From: Angiostrongylus vasorum | Taxonomy: Eukaryota > Nematoda > Chromadorea > Rhabditida > Metastrongylidae | Assembly (NCBI GenBank): GCA_018806985.1 | Contig: JADANN010000032.1 | Span: 2,749,501-2,813,500, forward strand | Length of the DNA stretch: 64,000 nt | Direction of reading: 5' to 3' | Made by a program: the position numbers and the translations under genes | Shown: positions 51,598-63,884 of the stretch, one piece after another | How positions within the stretch are numbered: position 1 is the stretch's first letter | Layout: each line of letters opens with the position of its first letter | Notes under the pieces: model-generated | What the model was told of the DNA's origin: nothing | What the model saw: the letters and a program-made list of their open reading frames with translations, nothing else | The model's database searches: none

Positions 51598-51954
51598 TTA
51601 TTATTTTCTAGCATAGGACAACATAGCAGAACCTTTTACAAGCCTCTGTAAGCAATATAGTAAATTAAAAAGCAAACAAGGAATAAACCATACCTTACCA
51701 CAACACGTACAATGTTACGTTAACCCCCTTTCTAGTGTAGGTGTCTAGCTCACTTGTTTTGCGCTTCTGTAGTTTCTCTTTATTTTATAGTTTGTGAGAA
51801 AATTTAAATGAATCTCGATGACAGCATATTTCCTACCAGTGACTCGTATGGGAAACTTCGTTTTATGGGCGAATTTTTTTTGATTTTTTTTTGATGTAGA
51901 GACCAAAAATTCTTTCATTTGTACTGAAGCGACATTCTTGCAACTGTAATAACT

Positions 51955-52140
51955 CGCTCACACTACAATACATTGATGCTGCGATGTTTGCAAAACTCAA
52001 ACCCCAGGCCAGATTCGAACCCGTGATACCCTTTCCGATGGCTCACATATAACTCGCTGCATCACTGAAACCCTTGCTGTGCCTTTCTCTCACCCAGTTT
52101 TTTACTTAGCCGTGTCATCAACAATCATTTATCAACGGGA
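51955..52140 (-). mobile_element. SINE-C copy
   Basis: GATGCTGCGATGTTTGCAAA, CCAGATTCGAACCCGTGATA (reverse B-box), CGCTGCATCACTGAAACCC (reverse A-box region). Confidence 0.75.
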
Positions 52141-52144
52141 ATGA

Positions 52145-53430
52145 TCTGAGGATCACAAATCGGCATTGAAACAAGTGAAGTTGAGGCTGTAGTCGAAATT
52201 ACAATGTATAACTTTTTACTTACTGCGCATTATTTTTTCGTGACAGTATTATATGAAATGCTCCTACAGTAACTAGTAACTTTCGATAAAACGCGCAAAA
52301 ACCGGTATTCTTATCATTTTTCATATATCATAAACCAACTGCAGAAGTCTGTATGAGAAGAAGAGAGAAAGAAGGATAACAATGTCATTCTTATCATGTG
52401 CTTGACCAGAAAACGTGGATTTCTACGGTATCTCATAGCAACCGATAACCATACCATACCATTATTTCACGAGCGCTATTCAGATGGTCAGCCGATGTGC
52501 ATCTCCGCAAGGTTTGATTCTATTTACCAACTGATTAACCGTGAACTTCTACCACTCCTGGCTCTCATCTTCTTGCCAGTCGATATATTATTTGCTGTGA
52601 TGGTATTCCAGGTTGGTCAACGCAACCCTACATACAGTTCTTGATATCCTTACTAAATCAGTGCATAGAGTAACCCTAAGGCACAATACCGATGTTGGCC
52701 TGATTTCTATCTCGTTCAATATTTCAGTTCTTTTCATGTCTGAAGAAGACCACGAAAGGATCAACCACGGACACACGGTCTAAAAAAGTTAGTTGAAATT
52801 CGAGTTACAGCTCCATACCAAAGAACGGAAGCATCGTTCGTATATTAAGGCTGCTGTTCACGTCACAAGAGAAACGAATCAAACGATCTCAGCAAATTTA
52901 GCAAATGGAATAGTAGCGTCTACGATATTTCTACATGTGAAATCACCACTGTACGTGATTTTCGAAGCAGTTGAAAATGGAAAAAAATAGTCCGGAATGG
53001 CTTACAACCCTATTGTGACTGAGGGTTGTTTTTGGGTGTCAAACTGAGATGCACAGCGAGTAGTTAAACCACATCCCTGTCATATTTGAGAAGGGGTTAG
53101 ATCGCTAAGGAAGAAAAAGTGCATGGAATCTCCACGTCTTAACGAACACCTGGCTGCACACTGACAATTTTTCATCTGCCCACAACGATCGCGGGATGCA
53201 TTTGGTAACTCCCATTGACGTAGCACTGATTAGGGCTTTTTGACATTGCAATGAAAAAAAAACTGAACTTCGCATGATTCCTTCTAAGGATGGCCATTCA
53301 AGAGGATTCAAGTGGGCTTGCGATCTCTCCGTACCTTACAACTATGTCAAAAACACAAAAGTTGTTACATACAGCAGTATTAAGTGCAATTCAACTTGAA
53401 AGAGTAGTACTAGTTACGACACAAAATCGC
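52145..53430. other. No gene confirmed
   Basis: A segment at 52500-52610 codes a hydrophobic stretch LLPLLALIFLPVDILFAVMV that could be a transmembrane exon (flanked by CAAG/GTTTGA and CCAG/GTTGGT), but nothing else supports a gene. The rest is unremarkable. Confidence 0.25.
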
Positions 53431-53439
53431 CTGTGTCAC

Positions 53440-56270
53440 TTGTAATTCCGTTGAAAGTCGAGTGACTCGAGCGGGCGCCACTAAATCTTTCATTTTTCCC
53501 TGTCGCGTGCAAGAGTATCCCAGTGGGTTCTGCTCGTTCTAGGGACTCTTTAAGAATCATATCTTTCTTCTAGGCTCTTCGTAAAGAACTCTGAGCATCG
53601 GGTCGGTGGTCTTCCTGCAGTACATTTGACATCTCGAGGGATCCAGTCACTAACGGATATTGTCCATCGGTTGTCGTTCATACGCATTACGTGTCCGGCC
53701 CACGTTATCTTCGAATGTTCGGTGTACAGAACGGCATCTTTGACTTTTGATCGTTGAAGTGGGTAGGGGCTTCGGATCCCTTCCCTTAATTGTGTGATAT
53801 GGAATACTCCTAGCATCGTCCTTTCGACTGCTCGTTCAATAACGCAAAGTCACCATCTTGCTGAAGCAGCGACCAGGTTTTTTGACCCATGTAGCGTTGA
53901 GTCGAAAAGGTGAGCACGGAGTAGGGTGTTCTTTGTTCTCTTCGCTACACCCTTGATGGTCTTGAAACATCCCCAAGCCGTTACTTTTATTCTGCTGAAG
54001 TCGGGAGCTAAATTCTTCTTCATGCTGATTTCCCGACCTAGGTAGACGTAACTAGGAGATAATGGTTCTGTTGAGCGTGAATTAGGCATACGAAACCAAT
54101 CCATTCCTCTCATGAACATCGTTTTTGTGAGATTTAGCCGAAAACCAATCTTTCCACAGGTTTTATCAAAGTCGGCAAGCATACGTTCCGTTTGGCTAAT
54201 GTTTGGTGTTATAAGGACGATGTCATCAGCAAAGCGAGGATGGTGTAACTGCTGACCATCGATTTTCACTCCCCATATTATCCCATTCCAATGTTTGCAT
54301 AACGTTCTAGAGGGTGGCGATAAATAATTTTGGCGAGATGGTATCGCCTTGCCTAAGTTCTCTATTGACGTCAATGTTAATATCTTTGTAGAATGGTGAT
54401 ATCTTGGTTGTGAAATTTTTGTACAGCTCACGAAGAATCTTCATGTACTGAGTAGGGACTCCTTGACTATCAAGGGCTTCCATGACTGATTCTATGTCAA
54501 TTGAGTAAAAGGCCTTCTTTAAATCTGAAAGTGAGACAAAGCGGTCTTTCGTACTCTCGCGGTACTTCAATGAGTCTTGTTATCGTGTGGATGTGGTCCA
54601 TCGTACTAAATCCTTTTCGAAACCCTGCTTGCTCACATGGCTGTCGTTCGTCCAGTGTTCTGTCAATCCTGTTTAGTATATGACTCATGTGAAAAGTTTG
54701 TGGACGACAGACAGCAACCAGATTGGGCGATAGTTGCATTGTGTAGGTCACACTTCTTGAACAATAACACGGTCTTGCTGGCCTTTCAGTGAGTAGGGAC
54801 CTTGCATTCAGACAACTAACGTGTGAAGAGCCGAGCCAGTGTGTCTACGAGGACTGACGGAAGGTTCTTCAGGTGTTCTGATCTTATCCTGTCTGGACGT
54901 GCTGCTCGATTTTTTCACCGACGAAATGGCATGTCGGATTTCGGAAGGAAGAATCGGTGGTACCACATATCCATCCTCCTTCATTTCATATGACCGAACG
55001 TGGACGTGGCTATCGAAGAGACCTGAGTAGTATTCGTGAATGATTTTCTCCATTGGCTTTCTGGACGCTGTAACTGTCCCGCCTGGGCGTCGTAGTGCAA
55101 TGATCTTGGGATTGTAATTGGAGAAACTTCGGTGAGCTCTGCGAATGCTTCTCGCAGCCTCTGAGGGTTCGACCATTACTGCTGCTCTTCTGTCTCTAAG
55201 ATCTTCTTTTATCGCCTACCCGCATTGTTTTGCAAGTTCGGACGTTAGTTCGCGGTTGCCTGCAGCTCGTGTGATTCCACGCTGGCGTTTCAGCTCGTTT
55301 CTGGAGACAGAAGCCTCTTGGTGACTTTCGAACTCCCAGCTTTCATAGCGCTAACGTGAAGATGTTGAATGAGCCGATCGTATTCTTCGTCGATGTTATC
55401 GACAACGACATCCTCCCAATAGCCCACTAATGAGTTGAATAAGTCCCAGTTCATAGTGATTTTGGGTCTTCTTTTCTTGAATTTAGCCGCTTTTTCTCCT
55501 TTCTGCGAAAAGTGAGATCTTGCTCGAAGAAGGCGATTGTCTGATCCCGTGTAGAATTTTGAGACAACAGCGACATCGGTTAGGCAAATCCTTCTATTTA
55601 CTGTGATGTGGTCTATTTCGTTATGGTGCTTTCCATTGGAAGACTCCCATGTCCAGCGTTGAGTATGGGATTTCTGGAATTGCTAGTTTTCATGGATGGT
55701 CTCGGTCTCCATGATAAACTCGGAGAACCGCTCACTCTGTTCGTTCCATTCTAATCCGTGGATCCATATGTGACGTTCTTCAGACGTTCTTCTTGGTCCA
55801 ATCTTGGCGTTAAAATATCGAATGATAACATGGAAGAATGTGTGGTCTTCTCTGTAGAACTTCTCCAAGTCCATATAGAAGGCGTCGACTTCTTCGTCAT
55901 AGTTTGATGTCGGGGGCGTTAACGACGAAGGTCGTCAAAGCCCGTATTGATCCACATCTCTTAAATGGTAAACGTCCGATTCGGGTTATTAGTTGTTCGA
56001 ATGAATCGATGTGCATGGACAAACTCGTGTTGACGAGAACTCCTACGCCGCCAATTCCTATACTGTAGCAAGTTCCGAAGAACAGTTCCTCTACGGTGTC
56101 ATAGACGGCGTTGAATGGGTGGCGTCGTCTCGTCTCGACCAGGCCGATGGCGTCGCACCTTATCCTTCTTGCTTGTATGATCAAGTCTTCTATCGAGAAC
56201 TCGGATTCAATTGTGCGTGCATTGTAGATACAGATCCTCACATAAGTTCGTTGCAATTTAGGGTAGCTTA
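53440..56270 (-). mobile_element. RTE-like LINE, near full-length but broken (copy 1)
   Basis: The minus strand shows the order of an RTE ORF. The AP-endonuclease region starts near 56256 (NARTI, GLVETRRR, GIGGVGVLVN) and continues to 55680 (DFGD-type YFNAKIG). The reverse transcriptase follows, with GFRKGFSTMDHI (54630), LSDLKKAFYSID (54520), LRQGDTISPKLF (54340) and the FADD catalytic motif at 54222-54233. The C-terminus is SKITWAGHVMRMNDNRW near 53710. At least four frame changes and several stops break it. It is the likely source family of the fragments at 13500 and 40500 and the type of LINE that could have mobilised SINEs. 5' and 3' limits are approximate. Confidence 0.85.
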
Positions 56271-56279
56271 GAATGGCCC

Positions 56280-57090
56280 TGAGATTTTAGCAGCCTCTCC
56301 GTACTCATCCTACCCAACACTGGCGTATCGGGTTATTTTTAAAGTCTCATTTCGACCCGTTTATTCTACAGTTTAGCTTGATACCCACATGTACCTTGCT
56401 GTGCTCTGAACGTGGTGGCTAGCCATGCTCACGGGTAGCTTGCCAGTATCTCCCAGAGTGTACATGGAACTTATTTATTGCAGACGACTCCTATCCGCCT
56501 CCCAAATATTTCCCTGTCACTTGCTTGCAGGTTTTGGCCGGATTGACTTGTAGAATACAATCCGCATAAACTTCAACGCACATACACACGCGTGCATGAA
56601 TACGCCTTGTAAATACAGAGAGTATGTGCCAAATCGGAGCAGCAGAAACAGCGAGTCCATATCCTGCATCCACCTTTGTCTCAGGGAGGCAAAGTTCTCT
56701 TATGGTCCGCAATTAACCCTTATCCACCACCTGTGGACGCGCCACATAGCCTCGCGAGCAACCAGCTCGAGATCCCTCATACGAGGGAGACCCATGTCAC
56801 TGACGGGCAACCACAGCAATAACGGTTCAGACCGAGAAGTAGTTGTTGAATTTTGTCTACGAAATGTTTATGTGAGTCAAATGTAACGCACAAACAACTG
56901 CATTTCAGCAGAACCTAGGCTGATGTTGGTGAGAAGATCGATTGGGAATGTGTATACACTCCGTGTTGGAAAAAAATGTGTTAATCTACTGATGAGATTA
57001 TTTGAGACCGTGTTTTAGCCGCAAGCGTCTGACTGCTGTAATGGCGATGCTGGTGTAGAGGCAAAGATTCGACATCGTACACTCGCGTGG
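56280..57090. other. LINE 5' leader or unrelated repeat
   Basis: 56690-56800 matches 26985-27090. The rest may be the LINE's 5' untranslated part. No gene recognised. Confidence 0.35.
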
Positions 57091-57906
57091 TATCCGGAAC
57101 TAAAGATGCAGAAACGATCAATAACTCGGAGAAATTACATGGTAAACTACGAACGAACTGGTATAGGAATCAATCGAAAGATATTTCGAATCCAACATGA
57201 TCGCATTATCACTACATGCCGGAGAGGGCCATTCAGCCGGCATGAGTTAACCTCAGCTCACAGCGAGTGCGCCGAAAAATTAGGAATCAAGTGGTTATAG
57301 CGGCTAGATGAATTAATGCTCTATACTGGTCATTAACACTGTTTGTCATAAATTGTTTGTTGTAGAAAAAGAACGTGCCCAAGAAACGGCTTTTACTGCA
57401 CGCTTTCGCTCACATGCCATTAGTTTTCCTAACGTCGCACTTCAGTGGAGTTGGTTGGCGAAAGGACAAAGTAGTCTAATCCTTCCCGAAACACTCTTTT
57501 GTGTTTTCAGCAAATTACGGAAGGTATTTCAAAATTTATTTCATAGTCCTCTTACATGAGAAACAGTGAGCATTTAAGTGAAAATGTTATTCGCAGTTAA
57601 CTCTCTCGCTGGTCTTTTTTAGCCTCATAAGCTCATAAGAATTCAGCTTATCTTTTAGAACTTCTTCTAGAACTTTGACCGCTCGCAAATAAGACGACAT
57701 CCTGCATATTCTGGAGCTGGGGTCCAACTATCAGCAGAGGATTTACTGCAACGGAAAGCGAAATATAAAGAGTAAGAGAACGACCGCTGAAGCACTGCAC
57801 ATATGTTATCTGCTTTTAAAATACCTTTCTTTAATAATGTTCTCAGTCATCTTAATGAACAAAAAAAGGTGGCTGTCTGTCTTCACACGGATCTGGTAGT
57901 ACACTT

Positions 57907-58053
57907 CCAGTAAACATATCACATGGGAAGCAGAGTGTCCAGTGTTCGTCGTATACGGTTACGATCCATGTCGAGGTGAACTGGATTACGATGAGAACAC
58001 TATGGACGATTTGAGCTACAAAGAAGCAGAAGAGATTGAAAAAAATATCGACA
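57907..58053 (+). CDS. Candidate exon, unrecognised
   Basis: After CACTTCCAG the frame reads HITWEAECPVFVVYGYDPC then LDYDENTMDDLSYKEAEE and EIEKNIDK, ending at AAG/GTAACT. Acidic, no stops, good donor. A second frame over the same bases is also open for part of the length. I found no matching neighbours with confidence; 57100-57200 (EKLHGKLRTNWYRNQ) and 57367-57477 (KKRLLLHAFAHMPL) are possible companions. Confidence 0.3.
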
Positions 58054-58059
58054 AGGTAA

Positions 58060-59078
58060 CTGAACTGTATTCTAGTTATGAATGAGCTCTTAGAAAACTC
58101 AACCTATTCATGGCGAAATGGATAGTAAAGGAAGGAAAAGACAAAGCCATGGAGAGAGAAAGCAAAAAAATCGGGGTTTTATTTCACCCCTTGTGCAGGA
58201 AAATCTAACAAACAGGAACGTTTATACCATTCTTTCCAAAACATCAATACGTCACGCTCACTCCTTCACTCTATTTTAAGGTGCTCGCATCTTCCACAAA
58301 AAGCAAAGGAGCAAAGTCATAGTATCATAGTCATAAAAAAACCTCTACGATTTGTCTTTTCATGAAAGAAGGAATTCAAACTCATTGCCTTTCAAATAGT
58401 TCCTATCGTTCCCTCATTGTTGTGAAACGTATTTGAATAAAATGTGCAATTAATGTAGTATTTTGCATCCAACCATGGATCTCGCTCGTAGAGGGATCTC
58501 ATGCCCGTTAGTCGCCATGTTCTGTCATTTCCTCGTACATCGGCATCTTCATTCATTGAAATACCGCCTTGGTCTTCGTCTTCTCGCTTCACCTTCTCAC
58601 ATTATAGATTTCAATGGTTAGGGTCTCTATAAAAGGAAGCGCTATCAATCATTGCTGTGCATGACGTTCGTTACTGCCCTCAGAATCACACATGCGTTAG
58701 AACCCCTACTTCGAGTTCATTCTGTTTGTATTTCATAAGCTTTGTCGTTATTTTTTTTAAACATTTCTTTTCTCAAACTGTGATGTATTCAATATCTCCA
58801 CTCTTGGACTGCCTTATAGAGCCAACAATAGCTTACCAAGTAGAAACATCGAAAACAATAAGTTTTACTCCTCTACGGCAAATTACCTCAGTTACGCAAA
58901 GAGAGCGTCGAAAATAGGTACAAAGCTAAAGCTTAGTGTCTAAATTGAACTGGATCTAATTCATTTTCGCTTCTTTACTACAAAGAATAGTAGATGGGAG
59001 ATGGTTCTGGTTCTAAACAAAGATATGCCTTTCTCGCTAGTATTTCTACAAAACGATAATAGTGCCTATGTGAAGCCG
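58060..59078. other. No recognised feature
   Basis: AT-rich with no exon chain or repeat head that I could identify. Confidence 0.4.
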
Positions 59079-59082
59079 AATG

Positions 59083-59362
59083 GAAGCATGTAGCGCAGGG
59101 GTCGGAGGCGCTCTGCAACACACAAGTGGAATCGGCGCGCGCGCCCATGGCCCACCAAGCCTTCCATCACTCCGAAATCGGCAAATTGGTACCAGTCTTG
59201 TCTGGGAGGAAAGCAGCATTGGCTCGATACAACGGTGGGCCACCGCGAGTCATTGTAAAGGCTAGATATGCATTCAATCACCTCCAAACAATGCTCAATG
59301 AAGTCGAGTGCATTGGACATCTCTCAGGGGATTGGTCAACGCCGAGAGCTTTATCCTTTTTT
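59083..59362 (+). mobile_element. SINE-A, full-length copy
   Basis: GCATGTAGCGCAGGGGTCGG head, GAAATCGGCAAATTGGTACC body, GGTCAACGCCGAGAGCTTTA tail end. A foldback-type motif, CAATGCCGAGATTGCAAGAA, occurs 125 bases further on at 59489. Confidence 0.9.
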
Positions 59363-59894
59363 GTGAGAAGCCGACTTCCTAGTTCGCCGTGATTTCGATG
59401 GACAGATGCGACGTTGATATCACACTTATTAAACACTTGCCATTTTGTTGCTTAAAAGTTCTCTTTGATTGTTAACTTGATTGTTGACCAATGCCGAGAT
59501 TGCAAGAAGTCGGTCTTAGGAATTGCTTCCTATTTATTGAACATAACGGCTATGTGTTGTACGCGTTTACAAGTACACCGGTAGATTGTGAAAAACGTAT
59601 TTTGTGTAAAACAGCTGGACGGTGAACTGTAAAGGTTGTTGGTAATAAGCATTTATAATGTATTAAAATAGCAGAAACGTGTAATAGAAGGAATTGGCCA
59701 AGCTTACAGCAAGTACTCTGCGCTTTTCTGGATTTCCTCCTGATTTTCCGTGTTGTTCTCGTTTTCAAGTTCTTGAGCTAAGTGTCGCCTGGGATCAACT
59801 AGTAATCCAGAATGTTATGAAGCAGACGGAAACGCAGGAGGAAATAGTACTGTGAAGGAAACTAGTAACTGTATAAATCTTTCCTTCCAGTAGT

Positions 59895-60060
59895 CCTACA
59901 TACCCTTCTTTCCTATAGTTTAGGTATATGACCTCTCTTCCATGTAATTATCTAGTGTTTTCTAGGCGTATGGAGGATCTGTCACGGTTAACTGCGTCTA
60001 ATCGCGGTCGACGACCTCGTGACAGAATTGTTATGAAGTCGATGTTGTTTTCCTATTGTT
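59895..60060 (+). repeat. Repeat shared with 63745-63870
   Basis: TTTAGGTATATGACCTCTC, TCTAGTGTTTTCTAGGCG, GCGTCTAATCGCGGTCGACG resemble CTTAGGTATGTGGCCTATCC, TATTTTCCAAGAGAAGGCGG, TTTCTAATCTTGGTCGATAA at 63745-63870. Confidence 0.5.
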
Positions 60061-60427
60061 CATTATCCATTAATTGGTTGTATGAGAATGGATATTGTGT
60101 CCATGCTGTGGTTTGAAATAAACAATTTTCGCTTCTCCGATTGGATTGAACCTTCATATATTCTTCTCTCGTATTTCAGTGGATAAAAGAATGCATACGA
60201 TGGCTAACGCGTTAAATTCCTCCAGTGGTTTGCGAAGGGGAGACCGATTCAGAGCAGGTGGCTGTTACTTGTGACAATCACCTAGAAACGGTGTAGTAGT
60301 GCTACCTCATGATTCGAATGAGAATCACGTTCCATAATTATGTCAATATGTCAGTAAGGGTAGAACATTCCATGTGTTCAAAGCCAATTTCTTGCAGAAC
60401 ATGAACCATATTTGTGGCTGCAAGATA

Positions 60428-60712
60428 AAGAAAGGACAAAGTTCTAGGCGTTGATCAATCCTTTAGGGATGCGTCATGTATTCGACTTCATTAAGCATCG
60501 CTGGAAGTGATTGAATGCATATCTGGACTTTACAATGACTCGCGGTGGCCTGCCGATCTATCGAGCCAATGCTGCTATCCACCCAGACACAGACAAGTCT
60601 GGTGCCAATTTACCAACCCCGCAGGGTTGGAAGGCTTGGTGGGCCATGGGCGCGGGGATCGACTCCACGTCTGTTGCAGGGTGCCTCCGACCACTGCGCC
60701 ACACGTGGTTGA
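60428..60712 (-). mobile_element. SINE-A, full-length copy
   Basis: AAAGTTCTAGGCGTTGATCA tail, ACAAGTCTGGTGCCAATTTA body, CACTGCGCCACACGTGG head, in reverse. Confidence 0.85.
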
Positions 60713-60864
60713 AAGATAATTAATAAGTGAAAAAGTTCCCCCAAATCTTTTAAGGACGGATCATTGCGAAGTGTGAGCGAATATCTCAATATTGCTTGTT
60801 CATTTGACAGATGAAATAGACGACTGAACTACCTGAACCAAGTAAGAGAGTAAACTGATAAATC

Positions 60865-61065
60865 ACGAAAGAGACAGGCGAAACGAAGGACCTGCATGGT
60901 GTGGTGGTGAGCGCGCCACTCCCCGGAAAGCACAATAGCGCGTTCGTTCCCCACCGTAGACACCTGCGGTCCGGAGCTTTGCAAATATCTCAGCATCATT
61001 AAGGTTATATTTCGTAATACATACCCTGCCGCTAAAAGGAGTAGGCAGTAAATAATAAGTCAAAA
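60865..61065 (+). mobile_element. SINE-C copy, first of a direct pair
   Basis: GGCGAAACGAAGGACCTGCA, TGGTGTGGTGGTGAGCGCG A-box region, GCGTTCGTTCCCCACCG B-box region, AAATATCTCAGCATCATTAA body. Confidence 0.85.
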
Positions 61066-61169
61066 TTGTGATTATAACTGCAGCCTCAGCTTAACTGGGT
61101 TCGTTGCCGATTTGGGCCACCCAGATCAATCCCGCTGACGGGTGATTGCTGATGGCAAAAGATCAATAG

Positions 61170-61315
61170 AACTAGCTGAGAGAGAGGCGAAACGAAGGAC
61201 TCGCATGGTGTGGTGGTGAGCGCGCTACTCCCCGGAAAGGACAATAGCGCGTTCGTTCCCCACCGTAGACACCTGCGGTCCAGAGTTTTGCAAATATCTC
61301 AGCATCATTAAAATC
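61170..61315 (+). mobile_element. SINE-C copy, second of a direct pair
   Basis: Nearly identical to 60880-61005, including CCCCGGAAAGGACAATAGCG and CCACCGTAGACACCTGCGG. The high identity of the two suggests a local duplication or recent insertions. Confidence 0.85.
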
Positions 61316-61319
61316 ACGA

Positions 61320-62262
61320 AAGTTTTAGATGCCAGCTAAAATGCTTTTTACCACTATTCTCAATAACATTAGTAAAAAGTTATAACAATAAGAATTAAGG
61401 AATGTTTCTAAACGTGCAACGCGATAAACTACAGCGGTGACCAACTACTTTGTTGAAACCCGGCAGTTCACAGACCACATTTGTATGTTCGCGGACAACT
61501 TTATATCCATTCCTAAATGACATGTATAAAGTCCTCTAGATGGGTTATTTTCTTTTACAGAGTATATTTCTCGAAATGTTATATTGAACTAAGATAAGAA
61601 CTGCTTGCGATGCAATGAGGTAACAATAGATGAAGCCACACTTGTTTTTTGGAATACCAAGGCTAGTTTCCGACTCTCTGGTTAGCTATCTTGGCCAATT
61701 TTCAGTGTTCCCTTTAGTAATTGTTTCAAGACCAGTTTCAAAAAAAATGATTTCAAGCACGTGACTTAACGTCTAGCCGAGATTGGCCCACTTTTGTACT
61801 ATTTCCTTGCTTTTCTCTTCTACTTAACAACTAGCTAAAAGCTGTACCGTTATTTCCTCTATAAATTCAAGCAAATTGAATAGGAAGGTTGACTAACATT
61901 GGTGGCCAGAACTGCTGACTAAGGTTTGACCTAGTGCAGGATGCGATTATTAATGGTTGCTTGCCTTTGAGTTCTCTGTATCGAGAACATTAGTGGTTGA
62001 CATCAGGTCGAAAGAATATGAAGCTGCAAGACGACGCCTTGGAGCGAAATCGTGGTGTTTTTGATGCGATTTCTTGTATTCTAGCAGCTACGGTAACCTT
62101 GCAATCGCTTGAGGAATGACTTACGCTCTTATTTTGGACTAGCGTGAAGGGAGTAAATGAACGAAAGGCAAAAAAAACGCACTTGCAAAATGTCGCAACC
62201 TCACATTTCATCTGCACCTGGAGTAATGGTAATGTGGGAATTGACAATTTTCATAGTAGAAG
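61320..62262. other. No recognised feature
   Basis: AT-rich; no exon chain or element recognised. Confidence 0.4.
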
Positions 62263-62264
62263 GA

Positions 62265-62520
62265 AAAAGCAGCCAACGTTGATTTATCACTAGGTATTCG
62301 TCATGCTTTCGGCTTCATTAAACTTCCGTGAAGTGGTTGAATGCATATTCTATCCTATTAAGTAACTTGCGATAGCCTACCGAGATATCAGTTTAGTGTT
62401 CCCGTGCTCCAGGACAAGTTTGGCACCAGCTTGCCTACTCCAAAACGATAGCGCAGGGTCTAACCGATAGCAATATGTGTATTTCAAGGAACGTTCAAAA
62501 CGTTGCGCTATACGAGTGTT
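62265..62520 (-). mobile_element. SINE-A copy, diverged
   Basis: CAACGTTGATTTATCAC, GTGGTTGAATGCATATTC, GGACAAGTTTGGCACCAGCT and GCGCTATACGAGTG in reverse family order. Confidence 0.65.
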
Positions 62521-62904
62521 TATTTTTCGGCATATCATGTGAACGTATTCTTCATGTCGACTGCCCTGTATATCACGTATTTTCCTTGTTGTATTAGCTG
62601 TAAAATAATTCGGTGCAGATATCTTATATGTTCACTACCGGTCGGAAAACTCTGTACCGTCTTTTTGTGCATTAACTTCAGCACACTAACAAAACCACTT
62701 GCTGTAAACGAGTCGCGACTCTTAGCGCAAACTTTGGCCACTCAAGGTGATTTGTAAGAAGCGCCATGTACATGCGAAATCCTTCCCGCTTCCATTATTT
62801 GATCCTTTCTTCGCTATTTCTATAACAACCTTGATTAATCCTAAGAGTGAGCATCCGTACTTCCGCGCTGAGAGCGGAGAAAAAGAAACTGGGTGAGGAA
62901 AAGC

Positions 62905-63045
62905 AAAGCGAGGGCCTCATTTAGTGTAGTGGGTAACATGTGGGCTCCCTAGGGAGATAGTCGCAGGTTCATGGTGCACGTGAGGTCTCGGGTTTTGCTC
63001 TTGTCCCAACGTCCTTGTGGTTGTATTTCACAAAGTATCTTGCTA
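62905..63045 (+). mobile_element. SINE-C copy
   Basis: GCCTCATTTAGTGTAGTGGG A-box region, AGTCGCAGGTTCATGG B-box region, then GTCCTTGTGGTTGTATTTCA body. Confidence 0.6.
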
Positions 63046-63744
63046 TGGAAAAGGAGAAGATGGTTAGTGGAGACGAACTCTATCATCGTTCTCCGTGGTT
63101 CGATGCTGAATTGTTGACGAACGAAATGGCTTGCTGACCCTTCCGGGTCACTCCAGTGACTTGCCTTCCCCACTAATTCATTGTGGTCACCACCTCGAGT
63201 CTCTGCGGGAATTCATCCTCTTGTGACTATTGCACCTGCAGTGGTCCCCCTCGGTGACATCGAAAACTTAGCTGAATAAAGTCGTTCCTCAAGCTGTTGT
63301 TAATGGTCATAATAATCCATCCTGCGATAGTCGGTATCGTTATTAGTTAGCAACAATATTGTCGGTTTTTGAAATGCAATTGAACTAAACTGAGCCTTCG
63401 ATGAACTCTGGATGGTTAGTGGTGGTGACGGTTCTTAAGAAATTGTTAAGGGGGTGCCATGCCTTGAACTGAGAGGACAATCTGCTGATTTTTCAGCAAG
63501 TATTTTGTGTTACTTCACTATCCGATTTTTGACTTCTTTCTTACTCCTTTATTGTTGTTTATCGTTTTTCATCGTACTCTTCCAGCTCAACGACTGGAGT
63601 TCCCATAGTTGGGAGCCGCCTACAAACAACTGGCGCTCTAGACTGCTGATGAAGAAGGTGCAGAAAAAGTAGGACAGTGTGACATGTTACAATTAAGAAA
63701 ACTAGGTAGTATTTAGATCTTTGCTTTCAATAATTATTGCGAAT

Positions 63745-63870
63745 CCTCCTTTCCCATAACTTAGGTATGTGGCCTATCCCATCCACCTAATATTTTCCAA
63801 GAGAAGGCGGTTCTGTTGCGGCTAGCTGTTTCTAATCTTGGTCGATAAATTCATTCATGACTGGAATATT
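63745..63870 (+). repeat. Repeat shared with 59895-60060
   Basis: Second member of the pair described at 59895; diverged. Confidence 0.5.
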
Positions 63871-63884
63871 ATGAACTTATTATT

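Noticed and set aside
55838..56271. Plus-strand frames across the endonuclease region
   Set aside because: The minus strand carries recognisable AP-endonuclease motifs of the LINE; the plus frames are antisense shadows.
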